From positions 1 through 64,000 of the forward strand of contig CAJUTQ010000074.1 of the NCBI GenBank assembly GCA_910589265.1: a DNA stretch of 64,000 nucleotides, written 5' to 3'. Origin of the DNA: an uncultured Lachnospiraceae bacterium. GTDB lineage: Bacteria; Bacillota; Clostridia; Lachnospirales; Lachnospiraceae. The position numbers and the translations under genes are program-made. Below are positions 44,842-54,232 of this stretch, in pieces. Positions within the stretch are counted from its first letter, which is position 1. Each line of letters begins with the position of its first letter. The notes below the pieces were generated by a model. The model did not search any database, was not told the DNA's origin, and saw nothing but the letters and a program-made list of their open reading frames with translations.

Positions 44842-46713
44842 TTGATGGAACAAAGTTTTTATGAGGAGGCCTCCATTTTATTAAATACCTATATAGAAAA
44901 ACTAGGTGTGGACGAAGATATTCAAAAACTTCAACAGCTCCTTTCCTCCCTTCGAGATCCAAAAGTACTTGTTATATGTTTTGACTGTACTGCTAGAGAA
45001 ATCCAACAATTTAAAAACAGACAAACTTATAAAAATGTGGAACTTGTACCTATTCAAAGCTCTAGCAAAATCATTTCCCAAGTCATACACTATGTTATTG
45101 AGTCTGGCGCCGCCTATGTCTGTTTTATGGAAGAAAACACAATATATGAATATCATATGATTGAAAACCTTGTTCAATTTATGAAAAACGCTCCTAAAGA
45201 TTTGGATGGAATTATCCATGAACAATATTACGGCCTTTCACAAGACAAGATCTTTGGCGCTGCCTATAGGGATTACCGGGGCGTTATGGAAAACCAATTC
45301 CTTACGGGCAGAGGTATTATAGAAATCAGTATAGAAAATGGAAGAAATCTTTATGGAAGCTTATCTACTTTTTTTATGAAGGCAGATAAAATCCCCCAGC
45401 ATATTCCTATTTTCCCAGAACATTTGATTACAAAAGAAAATGCAAAGATTGCCTTATATTATAATCTGCTCTATCCTTCTACTATTCAAATATTAGAAAA
45501 AGGCTTTACTATACGCCTTATGAAACCCCTTTTAAAGACATCCTTAGACTCCTTATTCAAACAACAGTCTAAATTTTATGAATTAATCCATATGCTTCTT
45601 GACCAGCATTGGCTGGACGCCATTCCTTCTAAAGAAATGGGACTTCCAGCACAATACCATTATCTCCTTGGAAAAAAGGAGGAAAGAATTCCTTTAGAGA
45701 AAAAAATTACCTTTTTTTACACTGATGCTGGAGAATATTACAATCTTTATCCCTTAGCCAAAGAAGCTGAAAAAAGAGGATTTGAAATCTCCTTTGAATC
45801 CAATATGAACAAAACAGCTGTCATAGGTGTTTATTGCCAGCATGAATACAACCCAAGCAACTCCCAATTTTCTATTATATTGTTACATGATTTGACCCAG
45901 GGAAACTTCAATTGGCCAGACCACTGGGCCATAGAGCATTGGAATGGGTTTGATATTGGCATCCTCCCTGGCAGAGAATGGGGCAAGCGCTGGGAACTTT
46001 GCTCTTGCCGATATTATTCCAATACAAGAAATGGCGTTTATGATTTAGGGTATCCAAAGGGAGATATGGTAAACTCTCCAAATCTATGGGAAGAAGTAGA
46101 AAAATGGAAAAGCAGGCTATCCTTAAAATATAATAAGACAATTCTTTACGCTCCTTCTTTTGAACAGGAAGGAAAAGAGGAAGATTTTATTCAGGCCTTA
46201 CATACTATGGAAGTCAACCTCCTTATAAAACATGCCGATTGGAATGATAATCTTCCTCAAGCAGCAACATTTAAACAATGTATCGCTGATATGCGAAAAC
46301 TCCATGACAGTAACTATGAAAATTTATATTATATTGAAACAAAGGAAAATATTTTCCCCCTTATTGCCCTGTCCGATCTCATTGTCTCCGATGATTCCAG
46401 CGTTATGACAGAAGCTCTCCTCTTTCACGTACCAAGCATATCTGTCTCTGAATGGCGAAATTATACATTGCCCTATCATTACGTCTTTCAATGCTCAAAG
46501 GCAGAGTTAAGACAATATGCAGAAGACATATTAAAGGACAAGGGAACAGAAAAGGATATCCAAAAATGGAGTTCTGAAATTTTCAGTAATGTTGGAAAGA
46601 CTACTTCCCTCTTTATGGATTTAGTGGAATACTATACACAAAATGGAGAAAAAAGGGATTTTTTTCAGTATAGGTTAGAACCAGCCTATGAACCCGTTGC
46701 TTTGTGGAATTAA
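44842..46713 (+). CDS. CDP-glycerol glycerophosphotransferase-like (TagF/TagB type) two-domain protein
   Basis: 623 aa, the only convincing plus-strand gene of the middle region. About 50-280 is a degenerate GT2-like domain. About 285-600 has the GT-B-like teichoic acid polymerase region: ILLHDLTQGNF, TILYAPSF, NIFPLIALSDLIVSDDSSVMTEALLF, where TagF has its catalytic and CDP-binding residues. It could transfer glycerol or ribitol phosphate, or a sugar phosphate. Start is uncertain: TTG 44842 and ATG 44845 have no ribosome site, while the frame stays open back to 44791 and reads like an extra helix (ILQEDIAKIKLKILQL), so translation may begin at a non-standard codon (for example ATT 44812 after AGAGGA). 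Confidence 0.75.
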   Translation: MMEQSFYEEASILLNTYIEKLGVDEDIQKLQQLLSSLRDPKVLVICFDCTAREIQQFKNRQTYKNVELVPIQSSSKIISQVIHYVIESGAAYVCFMEENTIYEYHMIENLVQFMKNAPKDLDGIIHEQYYGLSQDKIFGAAYRDYRGVMENQFLTGRGIIEISIENGRNLYGSLSTFFMKADKIPQHIPIFPEHLITKENAKIALYYNLLYPSTIQILEKGFTIRLMKPLLKTSLDSLFKQQSKFYELIHMLLDQHWLDAIPSKEMGLPAQYHYLLGKKEERIPLEKKITFFYTDAGEYYNLYPLAKEAEKRGFEISFESNMNKTAVIGVYCQHEYNPSNSQFSIILLHDLTQGNFNWPDHWAIEHWNGFDIGILPGREWGKRWELCSCRYYSNTRNGVYDLGYPKGDMVNSPNLWEEVEKWKSRLSLKYNKTILYAPSFEQEGKEEDFIQALHTMEVNLLIKHADWNDNLPQAATFKQCIADMRKLHDSNYENLYYIETKENIFPLIALSDLIVSDDSSVMTEALLFHVPSISVSEWRNYTLPYHYVFQCSKAELRQYAEDILKDKGTEKDIQKWSSEIFSNVGKTTSLFMDLVEYYTQNGEKRDFFQYRLEPAYEPVALWN

Positions 46714-46886
46714 GGAACAAAGTAGGTAAGCCCACATCACCCCAATCTTGGGTATTGGCTTGCACTCTTTGCTGCGCCAAGTGCAGTCACGTAGTGGCAT
46801 CTTCATTCGCACAAGTGCACATATTCTTTTTTCTTCTATCGTAAAGCACTTCCATAATTTAGCATATCCATGTATTTTCTATAGGA

Positions 46887-46930
46887 GAAAAAAAGAGCTT
46901 TTGTCTGTTTGTATTACAGCAAAAGCTCTT
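46887..46930 (-). terminator. Intrinsic terminator after the flavoprotein gene
   Basis: On the minus strand AAGAGCTTTTG and CAAAAGCTCTT pair across a 20-nt loop and are followed by TTTTTTT. The segment 46714-46886 between this and the plus-strand gene has short inverted repeats (GCACT/AGTGC) but no gene. Confidence 0.8.
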
Positions 46931-46936
46931 TAAGGA

Positions 46937-47569
46937 CTAACGGACAAAATTTGTCCAAACCCTCTCTTCTTTTTCTGGTAAGCCAAAGGCTTCTCTTCCT
47001 AACCCAATGCTTTTTATTAAAAAAGACATATTTGAGGCCAAGGTTCTCATGCCCTGCATTCCTTCTAAGTCTTTTGCCGTCTCTTCTCCATTGTTTCCAT
47101 GAACACTGTTCCAATATTGACCAGACGCCACTGGCATTCCGCATATTGCAAAGTATTTGTTCAGCTCATCAAATGTTGCCGACAAGCCCCCTCTTCTAGC
47201 CGACACCACGCTTGCTCCCACTTTCATTGTTTTGTCAAAATGGGTACTATAAAATAATCTATCCAGAAAAGCAATCAATGTTGCATTGGCCGATGCATAA
47301 TAAACAGGGCTGCCAATTACTAGACCATCACAGGCTTCTAATTTGGGGGCAGTTTCATTGACTAGATCTTTTACTACACATTCCCCATGTTTTTTGCAAT
47401 AGCCGCAGGCAATACATCCTGGAAGAAGTTTGTTACCCACGTGTATCTGCTGGGTTTCTATCTCATTTTTTTCAAATACCTTCTCCATCTCATGTAAGGC
47501 GGTATATGTGCTTCCCCTTTCGTGCGGGCTGCCGTTCAATAACAAAACTTTTAATTTTCCCATTTTCAT
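46937..47569 (-). CDS. Flavodoxin-like NAD(P)H:FMN reductase with iron-sulfur-type Cys motif
   Basis: 210 aa. VLLLNGSPHERGSTYTAL is the FMN phosphate loop, and GCIACGYCKKHGECVVKD is the Cys motif of clostridial iron-sulfur flavoproteins. GSPVYYASANATLIAFLDR is the isoalloxazine-contact region. It probably carries electrons in an anaerobic redox reaction; the partner is unknown. The start is ATG 47569 or 47563. It stands alone between a GT-C-like gene and the terminator. It does not appear to belong to the glycan pathway. Confidence 0.86.
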   Translation of the reverse strand: MKMGKLKVLLLNGSPHERGSTYTALHEMEKVFEKNEIETQQIHVGNKLLPGCIACGYCKKHGECVVKDLVNETAPKLEACDGLVIGSPVYYASANATLIAFLDRLFYSTHFDKTMKVGASVVSARRGGLSATFDELNKYFAICGMPVASGQYWNSVHGNNGEETAKDLEGMQGMRTLASNMSFLIKSIGLGREAFGLPEKEERVWTNFVR

Positions 47570-47714
47570 TTACTCCTCTTTCATATTTTTATTACATAAT
47601 AAAATAATCTCTATAATATCAAAAATAGGAAGCTCTCTCTTTTCTCCAAAATTTACTTTATAATGTATATGCAGCCTAAAACTATATTATTATAAATAAA
47701 TAACTTGTATCTTT

Positions 47715-49550
47715 TTAATATATATTTATTGATTGATTACGCACATTTTCAATATGATCTTGAAAAAGCTCTGGATAATCCGAATACCACTGATTAAAAC
47801 TATTAATAAGCCATTCATAATCGGCATCTTCAAAGTCTCTAATTTTTTTATATAAAAAAACAGTCACACCCTTATCAATATTATATGAACGCACCAATTC
47901 AAAATTATTGCTTAGTTCACTTTCCGAATTCATAGCCTCGTTTAAAACTTTAATCATTCTTTGTCCATCTGGATTGGCATGTAAAAGAACGGGATTTGTT
48001 GTTATAACAGCATCAGCTGTCAAAAACTGTTCTGGAAAACCTAACGTTAAATCCATATGATAAGTAGTCGATAATTCTGGAAAATAATTATTTTCTTCAG
48101 GAAGCTTCAAATTTCTTAAAATATCATCATTAAATTCACCTGATGCCAAAACATAAACATTTGTATTTCTCTCATGAGCTATTTTTTTTGCATCTTCAAC
48201 AATTTGTTCCAGTACATCTATATCCTTTCTTATTGGAGGTTGAAATCGTCCATAAGAGTACAATTTATATGAATTGCCTATGTTAGCATCTATATCTAAA
48301 ACATATATCATCCCTCTGCCTAAGCAAATTACAAGAATGAGTGATACAAAACACTGTCCAACCTTTTTCCATGTACCTTTTAAATAGTTTTCCAAAATAT
48401 AAAATAATAAATAAATTCCTAAGCTATAAAGAACTGCCACCTGTACTGCTATATTATAATAATGCTGCATAGATAAATCCTGAATTCTAAAAAACAAGAG
48501 CAGACAGGAAATAGAACTGGTAAGAAAAAGTATAATAAAATGCACCATTTTCTGTACGAATAAGAAAACAATCCCAAGAAGGCAAAATATAAGTACTATC
48601 CAACTAATCCAATGCGATACATTAATAAATTTATCGGCCAAAGTACCCAGGGAGTAAGCACTGTATTGGAATGCATAATTATTAAAAAGAGTGCGTACTA
48701 AGTAAGTCCTAAAAAATAAACCTAAAACAAGTAAACATATGCAAGCTATACATCCTATTTTTTTTATGTAGTAAACCATAGCTGTCCTATTTTTTTCTTT
48801 TAAAACATAATATAAATGAACCATAAGAGTCCATCCAAAATAAGTTAATGCAAAAAAAGAAAAATGTCTCCTAACTGTCAATAGAAGCAAAAATAAACTG
48901 GATAAAATTATATTATATTTTAAGTCAAAAACTGTCCAATCCTTCTCTAACAATAAGAGTACTATGGAGGCTGAAATAAGTAGTCCTGCTGAATCATATA
49001 GTCCAAAGAAAGTTGGAAGATATAAAAAAGAAAGACTGCTTACCATTATAAACGAGAATAAAAATAAAAATCTTTTATTACTAAAAAATTTATTTATTAT
49101 TGTTGTAACTATCTTAGCTAAGATCAAGCTGGATGGCAGCTGGAACATAATATATATTAGAAAAACAAACATTCTATAAGAAGGGCCTACAATTAAAAAT
49201 GGAATCGTCATAAGACATGGAACTACATCACTATAATCTGTTAAATCAATTGAAAAATAGAGTTCTTTCAACGTATCAAAAGGATATATAAAAACATTTT
49301 TACTAAAATTCAAGGTTTTAATCCAATAAAATGCATTATCCCAATAATAAACCGCCTTTTCAGGCAAAGGCTGTAAATAAAAAATCCATGCAGCTACTCC
49401 TATAATAAAGAAAACAAGAAGTATTAATTCCAGTTTATTAATAGATTGAGATAAGATTTTAGAAGTCGTATATTTGTAACTTATTATTAATAAACCATAA
49501 AATAATAAAAGAAAAAACAATAAAATAATAAAAATGACAACAATATTCAT
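47715..49550 (-). CDS. Large multi-pass membrane protein, GT-C glycosyltransferase-like
   Basis: 611 aa with about eleven membrane helices (to about residue 420) and a soluble extracytoplasmic C-terminal domain (about 430-611). The first external loop has KAVYYWDNAFYWIKTLNF, with an acidic residue in the position expected for GT-C enzymes, which use polyprenyl-phosphate sugars. I cannot assign a CAZy family. ATG 49550 follows AGAGGT at 8 bp. Sequence here is visibly more AT-rich than the cluster at 10-39 kb, like the genes beyond 54.6 kb, so it may belong with that second cluster, from which it is now cut off by mobile elements. Confidence 0.65.
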   Translation of the reverse strand: MNIVVIFIILLFFLLLFYGLLIISYKYTTSKILSQSINKLELILLVFFIIGVAAWIFYLQPLPEKAVYYWDNAFYWIKTLNFSKNVFIYPFDTLKELYFSIDLTDYSDVVPCLMTIPFLIVGPSYRMFVFLIYIMFQLPSSLILAKIVTTIINKFFSNKRFLFLFSFIMVSSLSFLYLPTFFGLYDSAGLLISASIVLLLLEKDWTVFDLKYNIILSSLFLLLLTVRRHFSFFALTYFGWTLMVHLYYVLKEKNRTAMVYYIKKIGCIACICLLVLGLFFRTYLVRTLFNNYAFQYSAYSLGTLADKFINVSHWISWIVLIFCLLGIVFLFVQKMVHFIILFLTSSISCLLLFFRIQDLSMQHYYNIAVQVAVLYSLGIYLLFYILENYLKGTWKKVGQCFVSLILVICLGRGMIYVLDIDANIGNSYKLYSYGRFQPPIRKDIDVLEQIVEDAKKIAHERNTNVYVLASGEFNDDILRNLKLPEENNYFPELSTTYHMDLTLGFPEQFLTADAVITTNPVLLHANPDGQRMIKVLNEAMNSESELSNNFELVRSYNIDKGVTVFLYKKIRDFEDADYEWLINSFNQWYSDYPELFQDHIENVRNQSINIY

Positions 49551-49727
49551 ATGATGTATTACCTCTATAAGACTATTCTCCTTTCTATTACAATAGATTT
49601 ATAGTTAATGTTCCTTACTGTCACTAAGAAATTATTCATTTTATTGCATAAACTGCTAGAATATATAGAGATAAATCAGCCTCCTTTCTTAGACTTTACA
49701 TCTGTTTTTTAGACGGATAACTAGCTC

Positions 49728-50000
49728 TTATGTATAGTGTTCATTACAGGACAGCCTTTTATCAAAAAGGCGTTCAGCAATAGCCCTGCTGTATTTATAT
49801 GACAACAGGCTCCAATAAATTTTTTCGAATTTACTTTGGGATGAGAGAAAAATATCTTTCTTCTCTGCCAAAATCAAATAAAACTCATCTCCATATTTTC
49901 AGACCAGCACTGGAGTGAGCGTCTTGTTTTGAAACCTATTTTCAACCTCTACAAAATCTTCAAGGTCCTTAAAATGTATCTTTAACTTTTTACTAACAGA
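49728..50000 (-). pseudogene. Unidentified coding remnant with one in-frame stop
   Basis: On the minus strand this segment reads as one frame of about 90 codons (LKIHFKDLEDFVEVENRF ... FEKIYWSLLSYKYSRAIAE) interrupted by a single TGA after TLTPVLV and closed by TAA at 49728. It begins just after a TAG. The composition is protein-like, but I do not recognise the family. It lies beyond the broken 3' edge of intron B and could be the tail of the gene once next to it. Confidence 0.35.
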
Positions 50001-50187
50001 CTAGGGCATATTTTTTATAAAATAACATGTAAAATATAATCTTCATTACTTTTTATGATATTAACATATATAAATATTATAATCAACAAATTCTTATTTT
50101 TTATCCCTCTTTCCTTAATTCTATTACAAATTCTAATATAGATGGATAATGGTAGTAAAACTTAATCATAATAGTTACAGAATACCC

Positions 50188-50588
50188 CTAACATTTATAA
50201 TTTAACATAGAGATTAATCCAAATGAGGCTAGTCTATCATTACTGACTGCCATGTATACATCTCTACAGTAACCAAGCTTTGCATATCCCTTAAGATATA
50301 CACTTTTCCATGCTGACCATGATAGTATACCCAGTTTAGTCAGATTCTTTACTCTGTTCTGTGGAGCTTTCCAATGTTTCCAATTACACATTCGAATTCT
50401 ATAGCAAATTTTTGAATCAAGCTTTTTGTAAAGTGTTTTCACACTTCCTATAAGGTATTTTACTCCTTGTGGTTTATCCGTTTTACTCTTAGTCATCTTC
50501 ACCTTTCATCCCTGTTTCTCTTCGACCAATCAGGATATATTTCTCATTACTCTATTTGCAGACATTTCACTTTCACCAATAATGATAC
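50188..50588 (-). pseudogene. Intron B maturase, C-terminal part (after the intron A insertion)
   Basis: Directly after intron A the frame continues (IIIGESEMSANRVMRNIS, stop, LVEEKQG, stop, KVKMTKSKTDKPQGVKYL) as the sequence following the YADD box in this maturase family. It then jumps, by an internal deletion, to the maturase/thumb region (YRIRMCNWKHWKAPQNRVKNL ... SNDRLASFGLISML). Two in-frame stops and the deletion make it non-functional. Confidence 0.75.
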
Positions 50589-50596
50589 AGTAAGTA

Positions 50597-50661
50597 GACC
50601 AGAGGCTCCTCCCCTCAAGCCTCTCAGAACTGTGCATGAACCTCCTCAGCTCATACAGCTC
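50597..50661 (-). ncRNA. Domains V and VI of group II intron A
   Basis: Domain V: GAGCUGUAUGA pairs with UCAUGCACAGUUC across an internal GCUGAGGAGGU region (50627-50661), the usual 34-35-nt catalytic hairpin. Domain VI follows (GAGGCUUGAGGGGAGGAGCCUC, here about 50602-50624), and the intron end UCUACUUAC comes after it. Confidence 0.7.
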
Positions 50662-51496
50662 CTATCGTTCATCTGCTGGTAGTATTCTAAATTTCCAGTA
50701 TGTAAATAGGTTCCTGTCGCACTTTCCTATCTCTCCAAGCCAATGTTCCGCCTTGCGCTTCTTATACTTTCTCTGCACCCATTTCACTAGACATTCATTA
50801 ATATACCTCATCCCATCCTATATTTCTGATTTATAGAAATACATGTAGTAATGAATCCATCCCTGTATCTGTCAGTTGAAACTATTTGCTATATCGTAAA
50901 GGTCTCTGTCCAATTTTAATTGCAGTTTCCATCTTCTTATTCCTTTGCATATAGCTTTCTTTACTTTTTCACTCATTGCTGGAAAGAAGTTTATAAAGCT
51001 CCCCCCGTATCTGTTCTTTGCATGTCTTGGACGGAATATATATCCTAGAAAATCAAAAGAGATATTCTTATGATTTCCTCTCTAGTCATCATCTTTGCAG
51101 TACACTATCCTTATTTTTCCTAATTCAGTTTCAGACCATAACTCTAGAATCTCTGTTCAAACCTTCTTTGCAGATATTTCGCCTGTTTCTGGGAGTCGCA
51201 GTGCGCTATCCCATCATCGGCATTTCTTGCCCACGGTATCATCGGAAATTTCTTTACCATGAAATCATCAAACACATAGTACAGAAACAAGTTCGCCAAT
51301 ACTGGACTTATCACTTCTCCTTGCAGGGTGCCAGATGATATCCTATTCCATATTTTGTAGAGGTTATTATTCAGTCTCCTCTCAAAATTTTCTATGAACT
51401 GTTCGTCCACAACATAGGTTCCCTTGTTCGCTTTCATTCTTTGATAAACTGCTACCACTACTTTTTTGAAATACTGTATGGCTTTGCTTCTTGCAT
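50662..51496 (-). pseudogene. Intron A reverse transcriptase/maturase, broken
   Basis: ATG 51496 follows GGAGGAACTT and reads MQEAKPYSIS, the normal beginning of this family. There is then a frameshift, after which KANKG and NLYKIWNRISSG are followed at once by GTLQGEVISPVLANLF, so about 100 residues of the RT palm are deleted. The active box reads ARNADDG instead of RYADDG, followed by HCDSQKQAKYL, VYCKD, FDFLGYIFRPRH and the C-terminal FTYWKFRILPADER. Several in-frame stops are present. It is non-functional; mobility would need a maturase from elsewhere. Confidence 0.8.
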
Positions 51497-52011
51497 AAGT
51501 TCCTCCTTCTATAAAGTTGACTTATCCTTAAAGCCGGATAATTCGGGTTCTTCACTTTGTTCCTATTGCAGGAACTTCTACGCTACTACAACCCAATTTG
51601 CCCACATGGCTACATCGTTACTCTTATCTTACGGTTCTTCCGCTTGATATTACTCCCTTAACATCAGCCTGTGGGTTCCCACGTTACGTACAGACACCTG
51701 TGTAAAGTTCATGCCGCCTTTATACCGCCCACTGTCTGGACAGTAAACAGCTTTTCCTCCAGACTTATCCAAGGATAACGACTAACCCCTAGTTCTGATG
51801 GAATCTCCACACTTTCGACATTTCCGTAAGCGGTTCATATGTTCCTTCATCTCCTTCACACTCACCCGACAGTTAATAACTGCCTTTTCCCTAACACTTG
51901 GTACCATAGCTTTTGACTACAGCACCTTAGAGTGGTTTGGAGCCTCCACTATCATCTGTACAGCATATCCATCTTCAAATAACTATGCTACTTGTCGCCT
52001 TCGTGGCGCAC

Positions 52012-52720
52012 AGTCGTCCGAACACCTCACAAACCTATGCCCTCTGCGTGTCAGTTCCCTGTCTAGTTCATTCAGCATAGCATTACTAAGCAATGAACTT
52101 GTCGGTCCGCCTTGGGACATTCCTGTTTCTATCTTTTCGAATATCCCCCTGCTAATGACTACTTCTTTGAGATATTTATGTATCAGCGATATTGCCCTCC
52201 CGTCTACTATGGTCTTTGATAATATTTCTGGCAATTTGTTCTGGCATACCATATCAAAGAATTTCTCTATATCCATGCCCACAACATTCACATATCCATC
52301 ATCAGCATTCTGCTGACATTGTTTTAGGGGATCATGCACACCTCTCTTTGGTCGAAAGCCAAAACTGTTTTCCGAAAACTATTCCTCATAGACTAGGGAC
52401 AGCACCTGTATGATTGCCTGCTGGAATACCCTGTCAACTACTGTCGATACTCCCAGTCTTCGAAATTCGTCTTTTGTTTCTTTGGGTATCTCTACCCTGC
52501 GGGCTGGATTGGATCTGTATTTCCCATCCTTTAATTGCTGAATTAGGCTCACTTGGTTATCTCTCAGGAACGGTAGAAACTCATCCACGTTCATCCTATC
52601 GCCACTGCTTGCTCCTTTTATTGGATTTCACTTTCTTGTATGCATTATTTAGATTAGTCGGCTGTAAAATCTTCTCCAACAGTCTGTCCGTCTGAAAGTC
52701 TGTGATGATATGGTTGTTTA
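52012..52720 (-). pseudogene. Intron B reverse transcriptase, N-terminal part
   Basis: The readable protein is TDFQTDRLLEKILQPTNLNNAYKKVKSNK, then a one-base frameshift (an extra A at about 52617-52620), then MNVDEFLPFLRDNQ, VEIPK, RVFQQAIIQVLSLVYEE, an in-frame TAG, and FSENSFGFRPKRGV, DIEKFFDMV, MSQGGPTSSLLSNAM and CSDDC. These are RT blocks 0-5 of a group II maturase. The YADD box (here CSDD) is cut by intron A at 52011. The start codon is also lost. Confidence 0.8.
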
Positions 52721-53099
52721 ATGCGAACTCCTTTCCCAATGCCAGCCCCTAACAGGCGTACACTTCTACATACTCTTTCGATTCCGTCGATACCTTTTGT
52801 AGATAGTCCTCAATATGTAGTTATCTATCCTTAAATCTATCATTAGTTACAGTCCTTCTACTCACATCTCCTAAAGTTCAGTCCTTCCCATCATGTTTGC
52901 AACTACGATGGTACTATGACCTCTGCTGACTTTTCGCCATTCGTTGTTACTACAGTTTTTACTTAGTTTCCGTCTGCTGATGAGGCTTCTGTTGGTATCA
53001 CACATTTCTTTCTCTCCACCTATTTAGTTTGTGTTGCAACCTCGTCCTTAACTCTAGCCTGATGTGATTTCTGTACGTCAGACCAGAGATTTGTCAACG

Positions 53100-53119
53100 T
53101 TATGCGAAGCTTCGCATAA
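53100..53119. repeat. Perfect 20-bp palindrome TTATGCGAAG/CTTCGCATAA
   Basis: The two 10-bp halves are exact inverted copies without a spacer. Single halves recur at 53143-53154 (TTATGCAAAGTT), 53198-53209 (AACTTCGCATAA) and near 54342. This suggests recombinase binding sites at the element's end. Confidence 0.7.
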
Positions 53120-53142
53120 TGTAAATTATGAACAGTACGTTA

Positions 53143-53209
53143 TTATGCAAAGTTGAGTCCAAATTTTGTTGGATTTCTTACGGTATGGACTCTTTTTAAC
53201 TTCGCATAA
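53143..53209. repeat. Imperfect inverted repeat at the recombinase-element end
   Basis: TTATGCAAAGTT-GAGTCC (53143-53160) is inverted as GGACTC-TTTTT-AACTTCGCATAA (53187-53209). It encloses 26 bp and could act as a core site or, on the plus strand (GAGTCC/GGACTC then TTTTT), as a terminator shielding the element. Confidence 0.6.
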
Positions 53210-53223
53210 TTCGGAATCACTCC

Positions 53224-53618
53224 TTACAAAGATTTGAGCCAATCAAGAAGATCTTTATCCTTTTTCCATGCTGATAGTTTGTCAGATGAGGGACTACTAT
53301 AAGCTTCCATCAATGCTTTACATTTCATTTTTTCATCTGACTGGACGTAAATCTCGGTTGTTGAAATAGCAGAATGTCCCAGTAAATCTCTGATATAAAT
53401 AAGATTGACACTGGATTAAAGCAGATGCATTGCCTTACTGTGCCGCAGCCAATAAGGTGGAATCTCACCGGATATGTCTTTTACTCCGGCGGCCTGAGCT
53501 TGTTGAGCATATTTTTTCAAAATATATGTTACCCTGGCTCTTGTCAGTGGTTTATTTCCACGATTAGTGAACAAATGGTTACGGCTAATGCAGGCAAACA
53601 CAATTCTGCCCCTTCCAT
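53224..53618 (-). pseudogene. Second tyrosine recombinase, C-terminal half with nonsense mutation
   Basis: The readable protein is LFTNRGNKPLTRARVTYILKKYAQQAQAAG, then WLRHSKAMHLL, an in-frame TAA, then SSVNLIYIRDLLGHSAISTTEIYVQ. The catalytic Arg-His, Gly-His and Tyr blocks are all there, but a TAA (most simply a CAA changed by one base) separates them. The N-terminal half is missing: the original start (MEGAEL, 53618) joins out of frame to the C-terminal half. Confidence 0.78.
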
Positions 53619-53621
53619 ATA

Positions 53622-54232
53622 CTATTTCCTAAGTTCGCTGATATCAATACAAAGATAGGTCATTGTTGTTTCGGTAGTTGTATGTCCCAGGATTTGCAAC
53701 ATAACAGGAAACGGAATCTCATGTTCCATCAAACGGCTTGCAAGGCTGTGGCGAAGCGTATGGGATCCTTTCTTTTTCTATAAAACCATTCTCATGGTAG
53801 TATTTCAGATAATATCGTACCGCACGCATTGTATGATTTATGGTTGGTTTTTCATAACAGCTCAAAGATATCATGAAATCCAAAACATCTTTAAGAGACA
53901 ATGTATCCAGAGAAGAACTATTTCTCTTCTTTAAAAAAGGCAAAAAACCTTTCCAGATATAAACGGAAAAACTGATTCGATTTTTTGATGATTCCGCTTT
54001 TCTCCCAATAGGAAATATATGCTTGTGCGCTGTCTTTGAATCCTTCGGGGAAGGTATATGTTCTTTTATCCATAACAAGATAAAGAGTGACATTTCCTGA
54101 ACGTTGGTATTCTGCCAAAGCATTTATACAACGGGAATAGGCTGTACACCATTTTTTCTGCTTGATTTTCTATGACATGGAATAATGCTCTTCTAAAAAC
54201 TGTAATCCAAAGTCCATGCTAAAAGAATCCGT
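53622..54232 (-). pseudogene. First tyrosine recombinase, broken at several points
   Basis: AAGGAGG precedes an ACG codon (54232) where ATG is expected, then DSFSMDFGLQFLEEHYSMS, TAG, KIKQKKWCTAYSR and LAEYQRSGN ... FFAFFKEE. A frameshift at about 53920 leads into SLDTLSLKDVLDFMIS (core-binding domain). After YHENGFIEKER the frame shifts again and about 100 residues are absent, then SHTLRHSLASRLMEHEIPF and MLQILGHTTTETTMTYLCI give the catalytic Arg-His, Gly-His and Tyr. It ends at TAG 53622 just before the second recombinase. Confidence 0.78.

Larger units (their letters stand above)
50589..52011 (-). mobile_element. Group II intron A inserted at the YADD box of intron B's maturase
   Basis: The 5' end is GTGCGCCACG at 52011, matching the GUGYG group II consensus. 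It lies in the codon after the SDD of the host reverse transcriptase. The 3' end lies next to CTACTTAC at about 50589-50592. Domain V (50627-50661) and VI are present. Removing the element rejoins GACGACT with GTATCATT to give Asp-Asp-Cys-Ile-Ile, restoring the host frame, which supports the boundaries to within one base. The RNA core looks well kept, but the encoded maturase is badly damaged. Confidence 0.8.

Noticed and set aside
51798..52316. 172-aa plus-strand frame in the intron region
   Set aside because: Antisense to intron A RNA and intron B RT; no protein features.
53098..53210. Repeated TTATGC(G/A)AAG units as a CRISPR-like or origin repeat
   Set aside because: Copies are inverted, unequal in spacing and confined to the edges of a recombinase remnant, so transposon ends explain them better.
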